DNA from: Augochlora pura
Taxonomy: Eukaryota; Arthropoda; Insecta; Hymenoptera; Halictidae
Length of the DNA stretch: 64,000 nucleotides
Direction of reading: 5' to 3'
NCBI RefSeq assembly: GCF_028453695.1
Contig: NC_135775.1
Location: 8,758,046-8,822,045 of the forward strand
Part shown: in pieces, positions 13,001-27,400 of the stretch
How the letters are laid out: each line of letters starts with the position of its first letter
Numbering within the stretch: position 1 is the first letter of the stretch
Made by a program: the position numbers and the translations under genes
The notes under the pieces: model-generated
Databases searched by the model: none
Seen by the model: only the letters and a program-made list of their open reading frames with translations
Told to the model about the DNA's origin: nothing

Positions 13001-16000
13001 TTCGATACATCGAATACGTCAGCGCAGAATTAATTCAATCGTCATTTCTGGGAATCGTAATGATCAACTCGTTACTTTGTTACCATCGTCGACTTGTAAA
13101 CCATCGTGAAAGAAGACACTGTGAGCAGATTGTTAAATTGGTTTATCATCGCGCAGATCTGCCGTCCATGCCACGCTGTAATATATGCACCATGTGCAAT
13201 TGGTAGTTTCAAGTTTCATTTCGCGCACACCCATCTGTTCTATCTTGAGACACAATAGACACTTCGGCAACTTGAAACCACAAACGATAAGACTGCTCGA
13301 TCGACAGAATTCTCTTTTAATTTATACATGTTAAAAGCGGCGCTGTTCAATGTTGTATTTTGGACGACTGATTAAACTGTAGAAACTTGATTATCATTAG
13401 ATTTAGAATATCAGTGTGGTAGATCTTCGACCGAATGCTTAAACTTCCTGAAATTAGGTAGAACAAGATACGAGTTACTGGATCTAGAATCTCGTGTGCA
13501 TGCTTGAAATAGTTAACATATCTCAACAAATAGGGGAAACTTCAAATTGTGTTTGCCAGACTCTACGCAATCCTTTGACGAACCCAGTCAACATACTCTG
13601 TAGAAACGTATTTGATTCCAGAGTTAACCGCTTAACGCTGAGAGCAAAAATCATCTGAAAAATACGAAAAGAGGAGTCTCGTAAAAGACTGGCTGCGGAA
13701 GATAAATTGAAGACTGTACCAAATCTTCTTACTACTTTATCTTTATAAATAGACTGCAACTCTTTATAGTAATATGTGAAATAGATTAGAATATTATGTG
13801 TACTAGAAGAAAAATTTGTTGCTAGAAAGAGTGTTCTTTCACTTTGCATTCTTCTAATTGTTCTACCGTTTCGACTTTCGTTTACTCGATTCTATCATAA
13901 ATGCTGCTACATATTTTTACTGAATAATAATTTTCCATATAATTGTATTTATAGTGTTACAATAAAGAGTGGTTGTGTCGGATATTACAGTAGTACTAGC
14001 AAACACGCGAACGTCCTACTGTTTTCAGTTTTAATTCTTTCATAAATGCACGAATGTTGCAGTCTAATTATAAATACTGTTTTTATCGTTGAACGATAAT
14101 TTTGCGAATTGTAGCGTTTATAAAGTCTCGCGATAAAGCGTGGTACATTTAAGAGATATTTCGGTAGTATCAGCAAACACGTAAGGGTCGATATGTTTCT
14201 GACAGCGGCGTGCACGGCGCGTCATAAGAGAAAACGAATAGTGTCAAGAATAATCTTCCTGGCGCCCTTTGAATTTCGTATTGCCGATTTATCACTGACT
14301 CGTCGGCTTTATTTGCCGCTATCGCGTTGCCGGGGAAGGCAGTAACCGCGGCTACGAAGCCTCTGCTATACATATACCGGCTAATCTCGTTATCGTCAAC
14401 AGCCGTCGACTGCTTTCTCCACACGCCCTTCCCCCTTCCGATCTCCTCGTGCCTTCTTTTTTCGCGCCCACACGCACGTGCGTGATCCTCAGACAGTTAA
14501 TTTCGCTCACTTGTCAGTCTTTCTCACCAGCCGCGGTGACTCGGGGTCTTCTCCCGTCTCAAATTACTTCGCATTAGCAGCAGCGCCCGGCGTCTTAAGG
14601 GGTCACGACTAGTTAACAGTCTGAAAGAGAGACGCGATCTTTAAGAATTTTTCCTCGGAAAATTAATGGACACATTTTTTCCGCGAGTGCTCCATTTCAA
14701 AGTGCGCGCATTACACAGTTTCGCTCGAATTTTTCCTGCTGCGAAATCGTGAGAAATGCCTGAATGGCAGCCCCATTTGCCTCATCGTTTTAAACGAAGC
14801 ATTTATGAAGGCTCTGTTACGATATTTATATCTTTTCTCATTGTTAAAATTAAATTTCGGATCTTTAGGCAAAATGGGAAGCATCTTAATCCATTTAAAC
14901 ACAAAATCAGCAGTCTAATAATAACTTCTTAAAAGGAACAGAAAATTTGTATTTCTGTTATGTGAGTATGTTCGCATGAGTACTTAAATAGAGATGACAA
15001 GACAATAGAATTTTATTCCTATTTGAAAAGGCAGAATCTCCATCAGAATAGTTAATATATATTTATATATAGAAAATTCTTAATTCGTAAAAAAACGAAA
15101 TGTTTGTCTCGTTAACTCTTCCTGAAAGTTTCTACGAGTCCAACTTTCCTCGAACAAAAATTGTTTCCATGTTTAGCAATTAGGCATGCCATTAATTCAA
15201 CGCACGGTAAAACAGTGGTTGAAACGTGAACGCGGAGTGTTTTACAGAATTAATTTGAACAGCTGCCAAACCACTGATCGAAGTCGTTCTTCCATTTCCA
15301 GATGACACGTACATGTACGACGAAGACGCACGGTGCGGGGGCGGATTAGGTCCTGGTCCTGGAGGTCAGCACTGGTACGACGAGCCCCCGTATGAGTCAG
15401 ACCCTGAAGATTTCCTCATGGGAGCAAGCGGCGGAGGTGTTCCAACTGCGACTATTCAGAACGGAAGGTGAAATCATGTTACTTTCTGTCACGCTTGTCT
15501 CCACACGCATACAGACATAATCCAACAGTCTTGTTATTTAACCACAAATATTTCACTCTTGCGAAATATCCCTCGGACCTCTTCGGTGTATTTTCCTACG
15601 CGAAACACGGTTCAGATCCTTCGCAAAAGGTGAAACGTTTGGAACAAATACAGAGAAAAGTGGACATTGAAGTAGAAGTTTAATTCCATTTGTTTTCTTT
15701 TCGGGAAGAACATTCTAAAGAAAAATTTAAGAAGAAAATTTATTCGTACCCTTTTAATATGGAATTTTTAATTCTCGGTATTGATAACAGTCTTTCCCCC
15801 ATTTCGTTAGAAGTATATTCATAGTTGAATTGTGATACTCGTTAATGAAATGTTTCAAATAAACGATTGGACTGGTTTTCAGCTCCGACGTTCTACGACA
15901 ATAACGAACATAGTTGTTAATAATCGATGTTATCGCATAAGTAGAAGAATATGTCGCTGAAGGCTGTGAATAAATTCTAGAGTGTGCTTCACGCTGAATT

Positions 16001-19000
16001 TGAGGCCAGAGAACAGAAGCGAGGGGGTGATATCGCTTCGGACAGCTGGAGACATCAGTTTACCTCGAGATCGTTCTAGGAAAGGAGCAAGTTCGACGAT
16101 GCGAGGACTTATTGTACCGCAAGGTCACAATAATCCACCCACTATCATACCACTTACGCACTCGAGAGCCTCTCGAGAAAGCGGAGATTACGCGAGTAGC
16201 GACGTTCAGGTAAGTTTGCACACGAAACCAGTTTCTAGAAGACACTGTACGCATATATTTATCGAAGGGGAAAACCATGGTGCGAAGTCCCCCGCCTGGT
16301 CTCGATTATTTTCAGTACTGCGATTTCACGCACAACCGTAGATGTCGCGTCTAGATACGTGATCGACTGTAAAAATTACCAGATGCGTACTTAACGAGAA
16401 TATCGTCGAACCACGGCCTCGTATCGCCGAGTGAACCGGAATTATTCGTTCGAATCGATGTTTGTTCGTAAAATATTTCGTCGTTCGTGTTGCGAAATGT
16501 TTTTTTTGCAAGTGAACAATTATCGCCGCCAGTGTAGTAAAACTGACTCGGTTTTCAAACTCGTTCCATTACCTTTGAATAATAAAATGTGCAAATGGAG
16601 TTGTTACGTATTTCTCTTCGCTGCTTACTAATTCAGGTTCGCTCTGCAAGAATGAAGGATTCTTTCGAAACTGTACATACGAAACACTATATTGGAAAAT
16701 CTTACATAGGATAATCTACAGCAAGAAGAAGACGTGATATTACATGAAGAAACAAATTGGAAATTTAGAAATAACATCGTTTCATATAAAATTTTGTTTT
16801 TGAGACGATATGATTTCAACATTCTACTCCATTTCTATTTGTGTTAATATCTACAAACAACGTCATTAATATATTATTTTTCTTTAATTAATATCGCGCA
16901 ATTGTGTCTAACACAAGTAGAAATGGTATGCAATGAGTCAGACATAGTCAATAGTAACAGTCAGTCCATTAAAAAGTCTAAAATATGCGCATATTTAAAA
17001 ATAACGTGGAAATATGACTTCACAACGAAATATAGATCCAGTTGGATCAAAAATTAATCGAACAATTGATATATATATATATTTTTTTTTATTAAAATCT
17101 TTCGCATTCAATGGAAAAAGTAGGAAACAAACAGAAGTTTACTTTCTTTGCTAATTTGAGACTTAAGTTAGCGATTCTTGGAAACGGAATTTCATATGAA
17201 CGTGTTTCAATCGGCCCATTTTCGATTGCCTTTTCTTCCACGGGGCGTTCATGATCGCTAACTGGATCCCATTGTCTCCGATTGCGACAAATACGGTGTT
17301 CATTTTTTGTCTCTGTTCGGCCGGATCGGTGTTTACCCTCCCCGTCGCGAGAAAGTGTCAAAATGACGCCCCCACGTAGTCGTGGTTACACGTCAAGGCG
17401 TGATTGATTTCATTTTGGTGGTGTAAAGTGTGAGCTCGAGACTGTCGACTGTGTCGGTGAACACGAGTAGGAGTTACTAACTTTCGGTGGCGGGTGATCT
17501 ACACCCCTGACCATCACCCTCGCAACAGTCGTTACGACCACCACGAACAGTATCATAACTATCGACACACCGACATCGCGAACAAGCCAACATTTGACCC
17601 AATCACCGCTTCGCTACCAATTACAGTCGATGTAACATTCGCGCACTCGCAGATACTGCTGATATTACATTCCTATTGTTGGAACGAGCGGTAAGTTGAT
17701 AAACGTACTTCACCGACTAGGCGAAGCAAGTCGACTAACAGTCTCACCGGGATTGCTTCCATTGTTGTTAAGGACGAGACGAGATGCGTAAGGAAAGAAA
17801 CTTCTTCGATTGTTGCGATAGAAAAGATTTTATTTCTACGCTTATATTTTCCTTCTATTTTGAGCTCAGTGTAAGTTTTTTTTAAGAAGAATTAAACCAA
17901 GAATATTTTGGTTGGTGTGAAGTATTAAATTCTGAAGATCACTTGAAGTCGTAATAATCAAATTCGATTTTTCGGTAACGTTACACTACTTTCTCATTTA
18001 AATAAACGACGATAATCTGAAAATATTAGAAAATGTTAGATTCAAAAGCAAGATCTCTTTTACTGCAATAATTGACATACTGAAGTAAAAGTTGCTTTCT
18101 TACACGTTTTCTCTTGTCGTTGAAAACAACGGAGACAATTTAGGTGGATGCGTTAGTGTATAGTGTAACTGTACGCCAAAAAATATTTATGTCAGTATTA
18201 AAATTTCAAAGCAATTGGCAAAAATGATCAATTTGAAACACGAAAGATCGTTGTATTTCATCTTCTTTATTATTTAATTATTCTAGGTAACCTTTCTCTT
18301 TTTGTTTGCCACTGGCAATCACATATTAACGACGAAATCCATTCGAATCATCAGACTAAATATAGCGTGTCCGCGGACACAGTGAAATAAACAATTAAAA
18401 TGCATCGAAATAGTGAAAGTACGATTACAATTCGTTTTCCTCGGCACGGTTGAGGGAAAAATTAGGCAAACGACACGGAATCTAAAAGGCAAAGTTAATT
18501 TTCGCTTATTATATTCAAGATTTAAGCTTAATATGAATGCAAGGGGGTTTAACAAACCACTTCTGCTTAACTATTCCAAGCAATTCGCTATCTTCTAACG
18601 TCGAAACGCGATTATATTCCTCGGAACACCTTCCTATTTACCTAATGGAACAGAACCGGGGCTGCATACTAATCTATTTAGTTTCTAGTAGCGCGTATGC
18701 AACACCGTTCCAGAAATTTGCGTACAGGTGTATACGTTTCGGCGATTACAATTTTACCTGGATGAGCCGACACATTGAACTTAGGAACATCAACATCTTC
18801 GATCCTGGACAAACGAAACTTCCCCGGTTAGACGTGCATCATCCTATATAGGCGTGGCGATCATGAATATTAATTCTTTACTACGGTTTAGTTGTTGTTC
18901 GTTGTTCAAATTACCGCCTTATATAATTGTTCAGCAAACCTCCTCGTGCGAAGTAATTTAACCGTTTCATTAATTTTAATTACTTCCGGAGAAACAGGAC

Positions 19001-21401
19001 AATCGAGGATTAATTTGAATATGTTAATTGCTTTCCCTTTATATTTACAATCCTGGATAAAATATTGGGTAACAACAATAAGGTGGAAATACTAAACTAC
19101 TGTGAATTGAAATGAAATAATTTTCACCATGATTTGCAGATTACGTTGGCAAATACAGCGACGATTTCCAAGAGATTATTTAGGGTTCAGTATCATCTGA
19201 AACGTACACCGAATGACGGGGTTTAGGTGCATTAATATTACAGATCGTAATTTACGGCAACCGATATAAGATCGAACAATGAAATATTTATTCAGAATAA
19301 TTCTCGTGGTAACATCTATTGATATTTACTGCAAACATTTGCTCTACATTATTAATTATATGATGTACAAATCCGGAGTGCATACTTCTCGTCGCATTTG
19401 AAGCTAAATATTCATGGGCCGCGTAGTGCTCCAATAATACATGATGTATGATCGCTAATCTCATAGAAAGTGCATCTGGAACATCGACGATTTAATAACC
19501 GAATAATTTCCAGAGGCTCGTCTGTTTCCGCGGACTACTTTATTACCGCTTTCTCTATAAACGGAACGACGAAGCAGTCGATAAAGTTGCAAATCGTGTG
19601 CGACGCGAATCGCGCCGATTTTATTCCGGAATTTCGATCGCATCGCGTCGACCGACGAACGAATCGCGAATTTCGCGATCTCGACGACGCGTTTCATCGC
19701 GATTGCTCTAAGTGTTCACCAAACGAGACACGGTAGAAAATTAAGCGTGGTCCGACGGGCGCGCGTAACTTTTTTCATACGCGACGACGAGTTGACTGGC
19801 CGAGCTTCATGAACTTTAGAGCGAATGGCTGAGAATGCAATTTTCAAGGAACTTAATTCAAACTTTTGGAACGTCTAATACACTGCTCTCAATCTCCGCT
19901 ACAACCTAGGGTATCTTATTGCAAGCGCTTGCGTTATTAACAATAAAACAAGAGTTTGTACATAAAAACATAATCCCGGTTTCACGGGGGAATGCTCTAC
20001 CTGAAACTTCTCCGAGGCATGTTTAGATAGAAATTTCGTCAATCTTATTGTTTCCTCTTACTACTCTGGCGTGATTGGGATCCTTTACACACCGTGCGTG
20101 TCCACACGGTTTCTTCTCGCCAGTCACAATCTTCACACATTACGTACAAGTATGATAATCCTACGAACACTCCGAGAACGTTAATAACAGTGATGTTTCA
20201 ACAGGAAAATCTCTGCTTCGTCGGACGACTTGCAGACGCAACTTTATCGCGAAAATAATTTGTGGAAGATGTAGACAGTTTCTTTGAAGATCTGTCTGTA
20301 AAATATGAAATTTCAAATGAACGCAGAATTAGTTGTCAAAGATTGCACAGCTCGACAGTGTTACATTTAGTCCGCAGATCTTTATGCAACTTATAAATAT
20401 CTTTCTTCGTTTAACTATTGCAATGAATTGAGAACAATACGTGCACATTCATCAATTCATATAACCACTCTATTGCCATAAGTACATCAAATCTTCACTC
20501 TACTATCTTTCTTTGAATTTTTACTACAATTTCAATAACGATTGCACGAATCGTCTTTCCGCATTTAATAATTAATATTAATTGAAAACAATATATGAAC
20601 TTTCATAAATTCACATGACCCTTTTACCATTTAAAGCAACAGAACTCCTATTATAAGTGCACAGAATTAGCGGTCTATTATATCATTAAATTTGACTATA
20701 ATTTACGCGATCGAATATTTAAGCTAATGAATAACTCTGCCGAAGTGATCTGCAAGTCCTTCGCCGGCCGGTTGAGATCACTCGAATTAATCAGGTGTAG
20801 GAAGAACATGACAGAATCGCTTAAATGTACCCCCTTAACTTTCTGATCCTTGTGAACTCACAGCATGCACATATTCTGGGCTGATCCTTGTACGTGCACG
20901 TATGGTATAACTATTTTTATATATCCAGATACACGCACACATATACATGAACTACAGTCTCCGATCCTACTGATTCCGGCGTTGGTACAGTCAACGCTTA
21001 AATCGATGATGCCCCATAGGTTCGATTGCCGATCTAGCTAACCCACCCATGTAAACGATCGATCACCTGCGACAGCACCCCTACTAAAACTCGAACTAAA
21101 GCCCGCTTCTCCTTTACAATTGCGTGATTAGAACAGTCTCTGTGAGTATCAACGTTTTAGAGCCGGAGTAGCGGCGAAGAAGGACTGTCTCCGAGCCAGA
21201 GCAGCGACTACGAGGATCAAGAAGAACTTGAGAATCAGCACTCCGCCACCGTACACACAGTACGTGACATATACAACTCCTCCTTTCACAAAATGTCTCC
21301 TTCTCTCTCTTTCATTGTTTCATTCTTTCATTCTTTCACTCTTTCACTCTTTCAGTCTTTCATTCTTTCTTTCTTTCTATCTTTCTCTCTCTTTCTTCCT
21401 T

Positions 21402-21450
<49 letters not shown>

Positions 21451-24400
21451 CACACCGTCTCTCTTTCTCTCTTTCTATATTCAGTCCTTTCGTTGCACTG
21501 GTTTAAGTGTTGCATGATCGTGGGCTACGTAGAACACCATTCCCCTGGCTGTCTAGTAGAAACGACTAATTGTGAGTAGCGCATACACACGGTGAAATGA
21601 TGCACGGTGTTGGGCCGGTGGAAAAGTGATGTCTGTCTCGACGAATTCAACCATGTTCCACGATCTGTCCGTGGGTGACAGAGAATCTTGCAATAGATCG
21701 TGTTTCTGCTGACTTGCAGCGACGTTCTATTTCGAGGATATAATGAAATCTGTTTGTGTATAGTTGGGATCTTATTGGGCTACGATGAAATTAATTTTGA
21801 ATTTAGGTTCATTGTGAAACCTATAGCCAAGTAAAATGCGAACATTGAAGAATATCAGGCGGAAAGTTGCCGATGATTTAGAAAACGATTTTGTGTGTGT
21901 TTAGAAGGATGAATTAGTACGTTCGCAGGATTTTCCGACAGTTGAATACGTAACGTTGTGTATTAATCCTCGGGTAATTTTCATATTCGTTTAATTTTAA
22001 TTTTTATTCGCCCCTTTATTCGAATAATATTTATTCGTGAAGTAATAAGTAACGCATTAAAAAAAAAAGATAAAACGTTGGAAATAATCATACAGCTTGA
22101 ATGAAATTCAATAAAAAAATTGTATCAATAAAGATTTTACAAAGTAAAAATTATTAATGTTGAAGATACCATAATCATCGCCTATTCTATTATCTTTCTT
22201 CCGAGTGTAAATAGTTGAAACGTACCTGTTTGTTCATCAAATGGAACGAAACAATTCATCCATGGCCCATACAAAATCTAAACGTTGCTTCATGAAAAAT
22301 ATAACCGTGTGTTAAACAGCGATTAAACTCACACAACGGTGCGAAATGTTCCGGTTCAGTTTTTAAGCTTGCAGCGACGTAGCTTTTTTTCGTGCGCAGT
22401 TGATCCCAAAGCACCTACGCAATTTGCGGATGGCATAAACGGACTTTAAAGCAAAAGGAGGTATCACAGAGAAGAATATATTGCCCCCATACAATTTCCG
22501 CTCTTTCGGAACGGTATGCGCGGTATAATGTATACGTATAGTTTGTAATAACTGCGTTGTTATTAAAATTTACTTCGTCGCGGTTATGATAGAAGGAAAC
22601 GTGGTCGGAAGCTTTCCGCCAGCACACTGTACATTCTTTTCTATTTACGCGGTCATCGAATGTGAGCTTGCTGCGTTGATGAATGTCTGATAAAATTTAC
22701 TTATTTTAGGGAACTATCGGAGATCGATACATTGTGTACGTATCCTAGATGAAATAATAAGGCCACTATGAAATATATAATTTTTATAGGATACCGATAT
22801 TTTTGTACAGCGGATAGCTTATTTATGGACAAGAGCTCGCGTGATGTACATAAAATAACCGACCCGCAGAAAATATAGCTCACGAAGATATAGCTTATGA
22901 AAATTACAGATCATTTGCAAAATAAAATTATGGCCGCAACGCTTTCAAGGTAACAAAAGTGAGTCGAATGAATTGGAATTTTAACATAATTTCATTTCAT
23001 AGGCAAAATCGTCGACATTACTTTTTCACGGGCCCGACCTAGAATTACACCAACAATTCGATAGACAAACGTAAGACGCTTTATTTGGTAATTTTTTAGT
23101 ATTTCGCTTCATAATCGTTTGGTAAGTCACAGTCTCAATGTCAGTAGCGGCCATCTTCGCTTTCCCGTTCGACAAAAACCGTCCATCCGTTCTACAAATA
23201 ATTCTGTTTAATCATTATTTTTTACGAACAGTCCATTCCTGTCGAGCATCGTGTCAGAATGGCGATTACCCCCGAGTTCGAGCGAACAATACCTGTGTTT
23301 TAAATCGAACGTACACAATCCTTGATCACGTACTATACATGTAATGTATAAACTAGCCATTCGGATCGTTACGAATTTTTGTTTTGCGTTGTGTCCCGCT
23401 GGATCCTAGTCGGAGCCAGATCGCGCCCTAGAAATCTACACAAGTTCGACGCAAAGGTAGCTAATTCCTGAACATTTCTACCTGTTATACAATCACAACA
23501 CGTGCGTCTACTCCACCGACAAGTCGACAACGACATCGTGCTGGCTCGAAACCGAGGCTCAACGGCCCTTGTGAATCTTTCACGATCGTGCCGTTTAAGA
23601 TACCTATATACATACGTATATATACATATATATAATTGTTGCATGTTCTCGAAACTTTGCAGAACAACAGAAGTGTCCTGTTGATCCCACACCTTTTGTA
23701 TAAAGACTTCACTGATCGATCTCTGCGTCGATCGAAGAGCTACGCGAAACGACCAACATCCAATTGCGACAGCAACTTTCGAAATGATCTCACTATTGTC
23801 GGTGCAACTTTGCCGAACATTATTATTACTGGCTTTTAAAAAATTCAAATAGATTCTTCGTAGATTAGTTAATAATTACGCGAAGATTGTATACACATTT
23901 TTTCCAAATTTCTAAAGTGGTCAGTCTAGGTTGACAATTTAGTTAAAAAAAAGGAACTTCTTCTTTTGTCGATGGACTCGCAACAGCCCGACTCCGTCAC
24001 GAGAATAGCCGAATACTTGAATGTAAAACTCGACCAGATTCTAAAAGTTCAATACTAAAGCAAGTAGAATCTCGAGTCGAGATGCCCGGTGGTTGCACCC
24101 GAGTGTCCAACTTGTACAAGACTCTGTTTCACTTCAAAGGGGCTACTCGAGGAACAAGTACAACCTCAAAGAAATATCCCTGAAGTGTATTCTAGAAGAA
24201 CGTCGGGAAAAGGAAAGAAATCGCGAGAGATCTTCTAGCGGGAATCCCAAACCACCCCCCACTCGAGGTTCCAGGACGAACTCTAGAACCCGCAATTGCA
24301 TCTTAGAGCGCGTTGTCTTTCGCGTAGCTGTTCGATCGAGCGAAGCGGCAACTGTCATGAATTTCCTCTTTTCGTTCGCCCCGGTGTCGTTCACCGAACG

Positions 24401-27400
24401 AGAGGGAAGGGTCTGCCGCGGTTTCTTGGTGTGCTCCAATCGGTTGTTGAAATTTTCAGTCCGAGGCTAGCGTGCTGCTCGAAGGCGATGCACGGGCAAG
24501 AATCGCTGGACCAGCGAGAAACTTGCGGCACGACGTGCAGCGCAAGATTTCGAGGCTCCGGCAGGATCGAGCTTCATCCGAGGCATTTCCCTGCAGCGCC
24601 AGCAGTGTCGAGAGCCTGCCGAGTGGAAGCGGATCGAGCACGCAAGCTCTTGTACGTGCAGGGAGCAATCATAGTTCGATATCCTGCGAGGACAGGGATG
24701 CTATCAGCCCTACCGCCACGGGACCCGTGCTCTGCAGGGCCAGAGCGCTCGTCGATTACACGCCAAGCCCTTACGACAAGGACGCCCTGAAATTCAAGGT
24801 CGGTTATACCCGTCAGCTATTAGCCAACGCAATGGAAAGTCTTATCATTCGGAACCTGATTTTTTCCATAAAACGATCAAATTAGGTTCTTTTAAGTTGA
24901 AGTTGAGTTTTCTGCTATGAATCAGATTCCATGTTATAAGACTATCTATATTATCACTTGGAACTAGGATTTCAACTAGAAATATAATTCCATGTCTAAG
25001 ATCATAATCGACTCAGAAGGGTTTTACTTGCTCGTTAACCCCTTGCACTATAATAACGAAGACAGACTCGTAGCGAGCTCTACTAAATATGAATATTATT
25101 AATTTCTTCTACATCGAAGTAAATATAAATTCTTCTGTTATCAAAGTATAGAAACGATGGTAAATAAAGAGAATACAGGAAACAAAAATTGTCTGATCCT
25201 ATTAGTAAAATTATTAACTACGAATAAGTGCTAATTATCACAGCATGAAAGGAGCGATAGTGCAAAGGGTTAATAAAGAATAATAATAATTTCGAACTAG
25301 ATTTTAAGCTCGAAACCTAGGTTCACAACATAGGATAATGTATCTTGTAATTGGAAACTGTATTTCAACTATATATCCGGTTCCATGACATAAGATAGTT
25401 TATTTTATAACTTGGAACTATATTTTACCGAGAAATCTGGTTCAATGCTACAAGATAATGTCTGTTTCAAACAATCTAGTGTAATAGTCTCAATTTTCGT
25501 GACCCAAAATTAAAAACGTGTAGAAAAAGAAACGATTTATACATAAATTGACACCTCTCCCTAAATCTAATATATTGATACGTAAACATAATAAAAAGAT
25601 ATAAATAATTTTTTATATTCTCTTCTTTTTCTACACGTCTTTAACCATGGAGCATAATTGGGAGAGACACAATAAGTAGAACATCAAGTCATTACAACTT
25701 GACTTCAACTTCAATTTTTCGAAAACAAAGACTGATATAAAAGAAACAATCACAAAATTTGTATTTGTATCTGAAACAAAAAAGACATTACATTATGAGA
25801 TTTTTCCACCTAGAATTTCTAATCTTTGCGCAGTGCCTTGATTGAAAGTATTCTAATAAACAAATCATGCCGTTCTCATTCTGTTGAAGAATAAAAAAAG
25901 CCAGACATTTGTCTACAATATTGAATTGCAATCGAGTACACTTCTAAAATTTTATTAGTCGAATATCATCCGACTCCTTTATAATAATCGCGAAATGTGA
26001 CCCACTTTTAGCGCGGTTCGATGGACGCTCTTAATATCGCTTATTTTTGCGGCGTCGTTGCTGCGGTCGAATTTTTTTTTGCCGAGCGATATATGCGCGG
26101 TATAAATTTAATAAACTTAATGGAATTGAACAATCGCGGAGACGTGTCTATCGGAAATGTCGAACCGCGTGGCGTCGAAGACGACAATTTAGTAGAGTAC
26201 AGAATACGGAAAAGTGTCTTTCGTTTCCGAACTTCGATTAAATTGATAAAAATCGTTTCCTTCCACCGAATGTTGCCAATCAGTTCTCCTTGTTCCGACG
26301 AGTACAACATTAACGATTCAATTGCAACGCGTCCTTTCGATATTTCGATAATCCCGGGAGCAAACGAATGAGATCGGCCGGATCGAAAAGAGGTTCCCGA
26401 AGATTCGCGATCCGAATCTGTTGTTGTTGGTTTCCTATTCTTCGGCGCATTGTTCCACGGAGCACCGCGCCGCGTGTCGTGCCGGTGCGTTGCGCGTCAC
26501 GTACAATTTGCGAAATTGCATGACGGAAGTGTCGTTAAGGACGTTCCGCGCGGAACGTAAGTATCGGTGGGAATCGCGAGCGTGGTTTTTGTTGCAGAAG
26601 GGAGACATTATCGACGTGGTACAAATGAACAAGAGCGGCCTGTGGAAGGGTATCTTGCACAACAGGATAGGCCACTTCAAGTTCATAAACGTTGAGATAC
26701 TGAACGACAGGGTTCCAAGGCGTGGAGAACCCGAAGGCCGGGGGAAGTGGGGCCTGAGGTACAGACAGAAGCCCGGTTCCGTTCAAGAGCTCTTGCAGAG
26801 AATGAATCTTCAGGTAGAGAGCAATATCTTGCTGCGACTCGAACAAACTGATTTCCATTTGCATTGCTTCGAATGCAAAGCAGGGAGTCTGCTTTTATGC
26901 GATGTTTTCTTTTTTTCTTTTTTTTTTTTTACCTTCGTCTTTCTCCTTCCTTCTTCTCGCTCCTTTTTCCTCTGCTCTTTTTTTCGTTCCGCTGGTCCCC
27001 TTTTCTTTTCATGCGTACACCTCCATCCCGCGCACATATCTTTTATATCGCGTATAAATCACAGTTACATCATAAATCGTGGCGAGTTCCTTTCTCGTCA
27101 ACTCTTTCCCGCCCGCGCCTTTTTGTTTAGCGGTGTCTGAATCGATCCCATTGATACTCGAACCCGGCGTCGCGGGAACTTAGTACGGCGACGCTCCTTT
27201 TTAAACCGATCCGGAAGCTGCGATTCGCTTTTAACTCTCGCGGGAGCACGCGATCGTATCGTTTCGCCGGTGGGCGTCAACGAAAGCTATGGTCCTCGCC
27301 TGACTTTAAATATAGGCGCGAATTATTTCTGTTTCGTCAATGTTGATCCGCGGCGTTAATTCGAGAAACGAATGTTAATATTTTCGCGTCTGTTCAATTC

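Larger units (their letters stand above)
24799..26597 (+). other. Intron 7, splitting the SH3 domain
   Basis: Holds the 61-bp array and its inserted MITE. The GC-richer stretch at 26000-26590 before the acceptor has open frames on both strands but no domain. Confidence 0.75.

Noticed and set aside
20995..21015. tRNA-like T-arm GGTTCGATTGCC
   Set aside because: No acceptor, D or anticodon arm could be built around it; no tRNA gene was found in the window.
21228..21517. Frames of 74-92 codons rich in Ser/Leu/Phe
   Set aside because: Direct translation of the CT microsatellite after a SASH-like exon.
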